This document shows positions 62,809 to 64,000 of a stretch of 64,000 nucleotides of DNA, one piece after another. The stretch is taken from positions 124,001 to 188,000 of the forward strand of contig NZ_CABPSH010000004.1 in the NCBI RefSeq assembly GCF_902459725.1. Direction: 5' to 3'. A program made the translations under genes and the position numbers. The notes beneath the pieces are model-generated. The model was given only the letters and a program-made list of their open reading frames with translations, was not told the origin of the DNA and ran no database searches. Position 1 is the stretch's first letter, and each line of letters starts with the position of its first letter. The DNA comes from Pandoraea eparura. Its GTDB lineage: Bacteria; Pseudomonadota; Gammaproteobacteria; Burkholderiales; Burkholderiaceae.

Positions 62809-62817
62809 GCTGGCGCG

Positions 62818-63267
62818 TTACTGCGACAGGCGATTCGGCGTGTCGTGCGTTTCGAAATAGGTCTGGAACGCCACGGCGAGACCGACCATCAACAACATCG
62901 CGCCGACGAACAGCGACAAACTCACGATGATGACGGCGATCCACCCCGAGCGCGACTTGCGCTGGGTGTCGGCGTTGAACTGGGCATCCCAGCGTTCGTC
63001 GGGGCGAAGTCCGTAGACGATCGCTGCCAGGAATGCGGAGAAGAGCGAGATGCCGCCGAGAATCGTGAGGCCCCATCCCGCGGGCGATTGCAAATCGCTC
63101 GTGACAAGCAGCCCCCAGCCTGCCACGCCGCAGGCCGATCCAACGATATGGGCCCATCCGAAGCGGTCGCGCGGACCATACAGATAGAAACGATGCAGGC
63201 CCAGCGTGCCGAACAGCATGGCCAGGCCTGCGGTCAGGGTCTTGGATTTATAGGCGACGGCGTTCAT
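62818..63267 (-). CDS. TM2-domain-like membrane protein
   Basis: A 149-aa protein with about four hydrophobic helices. The N-terminal LTAGLAMLFGTLGLHRFYLYG resembles the TM2 signature (GxxGxHRFYLG). Residues 102-149 contain the last helix (WIAVIIVSLSLFVGAMLLMVGLAVAF). The function of bacterial TM2 proteins is unknown. It lies in a three-gene cluster with the META-domain gene upstream (9 bases). Confidence 0.8.
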   Translation of the reverse strand: MNAVAYKSKTLTAGLAMLFGTLGLHRFYLYGPRDRFGWAHIVGSACGVAGWGLLVTSDLQSPAGWGLTILGGISLFSAFLAAIVYGLRPDERWDAQFNADTQRKSRSGWIAVIIVSLSLFVGAMLLMVGLAVAFQTYFETHDTPNRLSQ

Positions 63268-63276
63268 TGGGAGGGA

Positions 63277-64000
63277 TTATCGGGCAGGCGTTTCGCGAAT
63301 GACTTCGACCAGCGTCCAGCGCATGTTCGACGCGTCGGCGGGCGGGTTGGCGATGGGTTCGCCGTGGATTTTCACGCGGTATTCTACGCCGGGCTTCCAT
63401 GCGAAGCCATCGATGTGGGCGTACCAGAGTTCCCACGGGGCTTTACCGGAATCGTCGGCATTGCGCACGCGCAGGCACTTTCGCTGCGCAACGCCCACGC
63501 AATCCGCCATTTGCGAATCGACGTCGAGGATACGGTCTTCCGTCCTGGCGGCGCTGGTGGTGCCCGTAGTCCCCATGGAGCCTGCCGTGCCAGCGACAGG
63601 ATGATCGAGCAGCGTTTGCGACGCGTAGGTCAGGGTTTCACCGTTCGGGGTGCGCAAGACCAACTGTGTGTCGCGGCGTTCGAAACGCGTAACGCGGGGA
63701 AGCGTCTTCAGGTAGCGATCTTCGAAGGCCATCGAGTCCGGGCAGGCCATGCGCGTGGCGGCTGGCGCCTGAAGACTGACCTGGCCCTTGGCCGGGCCCA
63801 CCGTGTATTGACCGAAGATCCGGTTGCATCCCCCTGTGCCGGCGAACGCCCCCATGTCGTTGAAGGTCAGGTTGATGGCGCGCCCTTCCGGCAGGCTCGG
63901 CAGGTCATTGACACCTTCCCACTTCATCAGTTGCCAGGTGCCGAGAATGTCGGCGGGGGCGGTGGTGGCCGCTGGCGTGCCGGGCGACGCCGACGACGGA
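63277..64000 (-). CDS. META/HslJ-domain protein, N-terminus outside window
   Basis: A META domain (LGTWQLMKWEGV...FNDMGAFAGTGGCNRIFGQY...CPDSMAFEDRYLKTL) is followed by a second domain of DUF4377 type (DCVGVAQRKCLRVRN...WELWYAHIDGFAWKPGVEYRVKI). The frame stays open through the window edge with an Ala/Pro/Thr-rich linker, so the true start, probably with a lipoprotein signal, is upstream. HslJ-type proteins are heat-inducible envelope proteins linked to antibiotic tolerance. Confidence 0.85.
   Translation of the reverse strand, partial: PSSASPGTPAATTAPADILGTWQLMKWEGVNDLPSLPEGRAINLTFNDMGAFAGTGGCNRIFGQYTVGPAKGQVSLQAPAATRMACPDSMAFEDRYLKTLPRVTRFERRDTQLVLRTPNGETLTYASQTLLDHPVAGTAGSMGTTGTTSAARTEDRILDVDSQMADCVGVAQRKCLRVRNADDSGKAPWELWYAHIDGFAWKPGVEYRVKIHGEPIANPPADASNMRWTLVEVIRETPAR

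Noticed and set aside
61786-64000. + strand frame open from ATG 61786, behind GAGGAGG and a LexA box, to the window end (over 730 codons)
   Set aside because: It is the codon-aligned antisense of three real - strand genes; its composition (rich in His, Gln, Arg, Asp) is that of a shadow frame in high-GC DNA. Only a short peptide before 61872 remains possible.
1-64000. CRISPR array, insertion sequence or prophage
   Set aside because: No regularly spaced direct repeats, transposase, integrase or phage structural genes were seen; the gene wreckage at 31-32 kb has no IS ends.

Overview
The window is high-GC chromosomal DNA of a beta-proteobacterium, most likely Burkholderiaceae and most like Pandoraea. 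The evidence is the ybgC-tolQ-tolR-tolA-tolB-pal-cpoB order, the tmRNA tag ANDNSYALAA, the ubiG-gph pair, and the many CoA-transferase, TRAP and IclR catabolic genes. The genus is an inference from gene content; no 16S or marker comparison was possible.

Region 1 (1-6.4 kb) is the 3' part of an acyl-CoA catabolic operon on the + strand: two CaiB/BaiF CoA-transferases, a crotonase, an HMG-CoA-lyase-like protein with a substituted catalytic Cys, an MFS carrier and an isochorismatase-like hydrolase. An orphan SSB-like gene follows. Region 2 (6.5-13.6 kb, - strand) holds tRNA-Lys, a YeeE/YedE sulfur transporter and the complete Tol-Pal cell-envelope cluster. Region 3 (13.9-22.3 kb) is a mix of housekeeping and accessory genes: a beta-hydroxyacid dehydrogenase, an IclR regulator, a GcvR-like ACT protein, a PAP2 phosphatase, an Mrr-like protein, a PaiB-like protein and a secreted nuclease.

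Region 4 (22.3-32.3 kb) is accessory. It has two paralogous tiny membrane proteins separated by palindrome-rich DNA, and a divergent pair made of a cupin/FMN-reductase/2Fe-2S fusion and an HTH-citrate-synthase fusion that lacks two catalytic residues. It also has an M20 peptidase, an XRE regulator, a 538-aa effector-like orphan and a stretch of gene remnants. Region 5 (32.3-46.2 kb) is a large divergent catabolic locus. The - strand arm is iclR, a tandem PPC-domain protein, a BisC-type molybdoenzyme, a TRAP transporter and a two-subunit transketolase. The + strand arm is two SDRs, a thiolase and an acyl-CoA ligase. Three copies of the palindrome TCCACATTRTGGA (the second with one outer mismatch) lie between the arms and are the probable IclR operators.

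Region 6 (46.3-57.2 kb) has an alpha-helical-repeat orphan, an ars locus whose ACR3 efflux gene is broken, ssrA, a giant AsmA/DUF748 protein, gph, ubiG, and an in-frame chimeric relic of an RND efflux operon. Region 7 (57.3-64 kb) has alanine catabolism (ald, dadA, an Lrp-type regulator), a SplB/PA0069-type radical SAM gene whose promoter overlaps a near-perfect LexA box, and three small conserved genes, the last running off the window.

The best candidates for something undescribed are the cupin-reductase/HTH-citrate-synthase pair at 23.8-26.6 kb, the IRW small-protein pair at 22.8-23.7 kb, the IclR-controlled molybdoenzyme/transketolase locus, and the LexA-boxed radical SAM gene.
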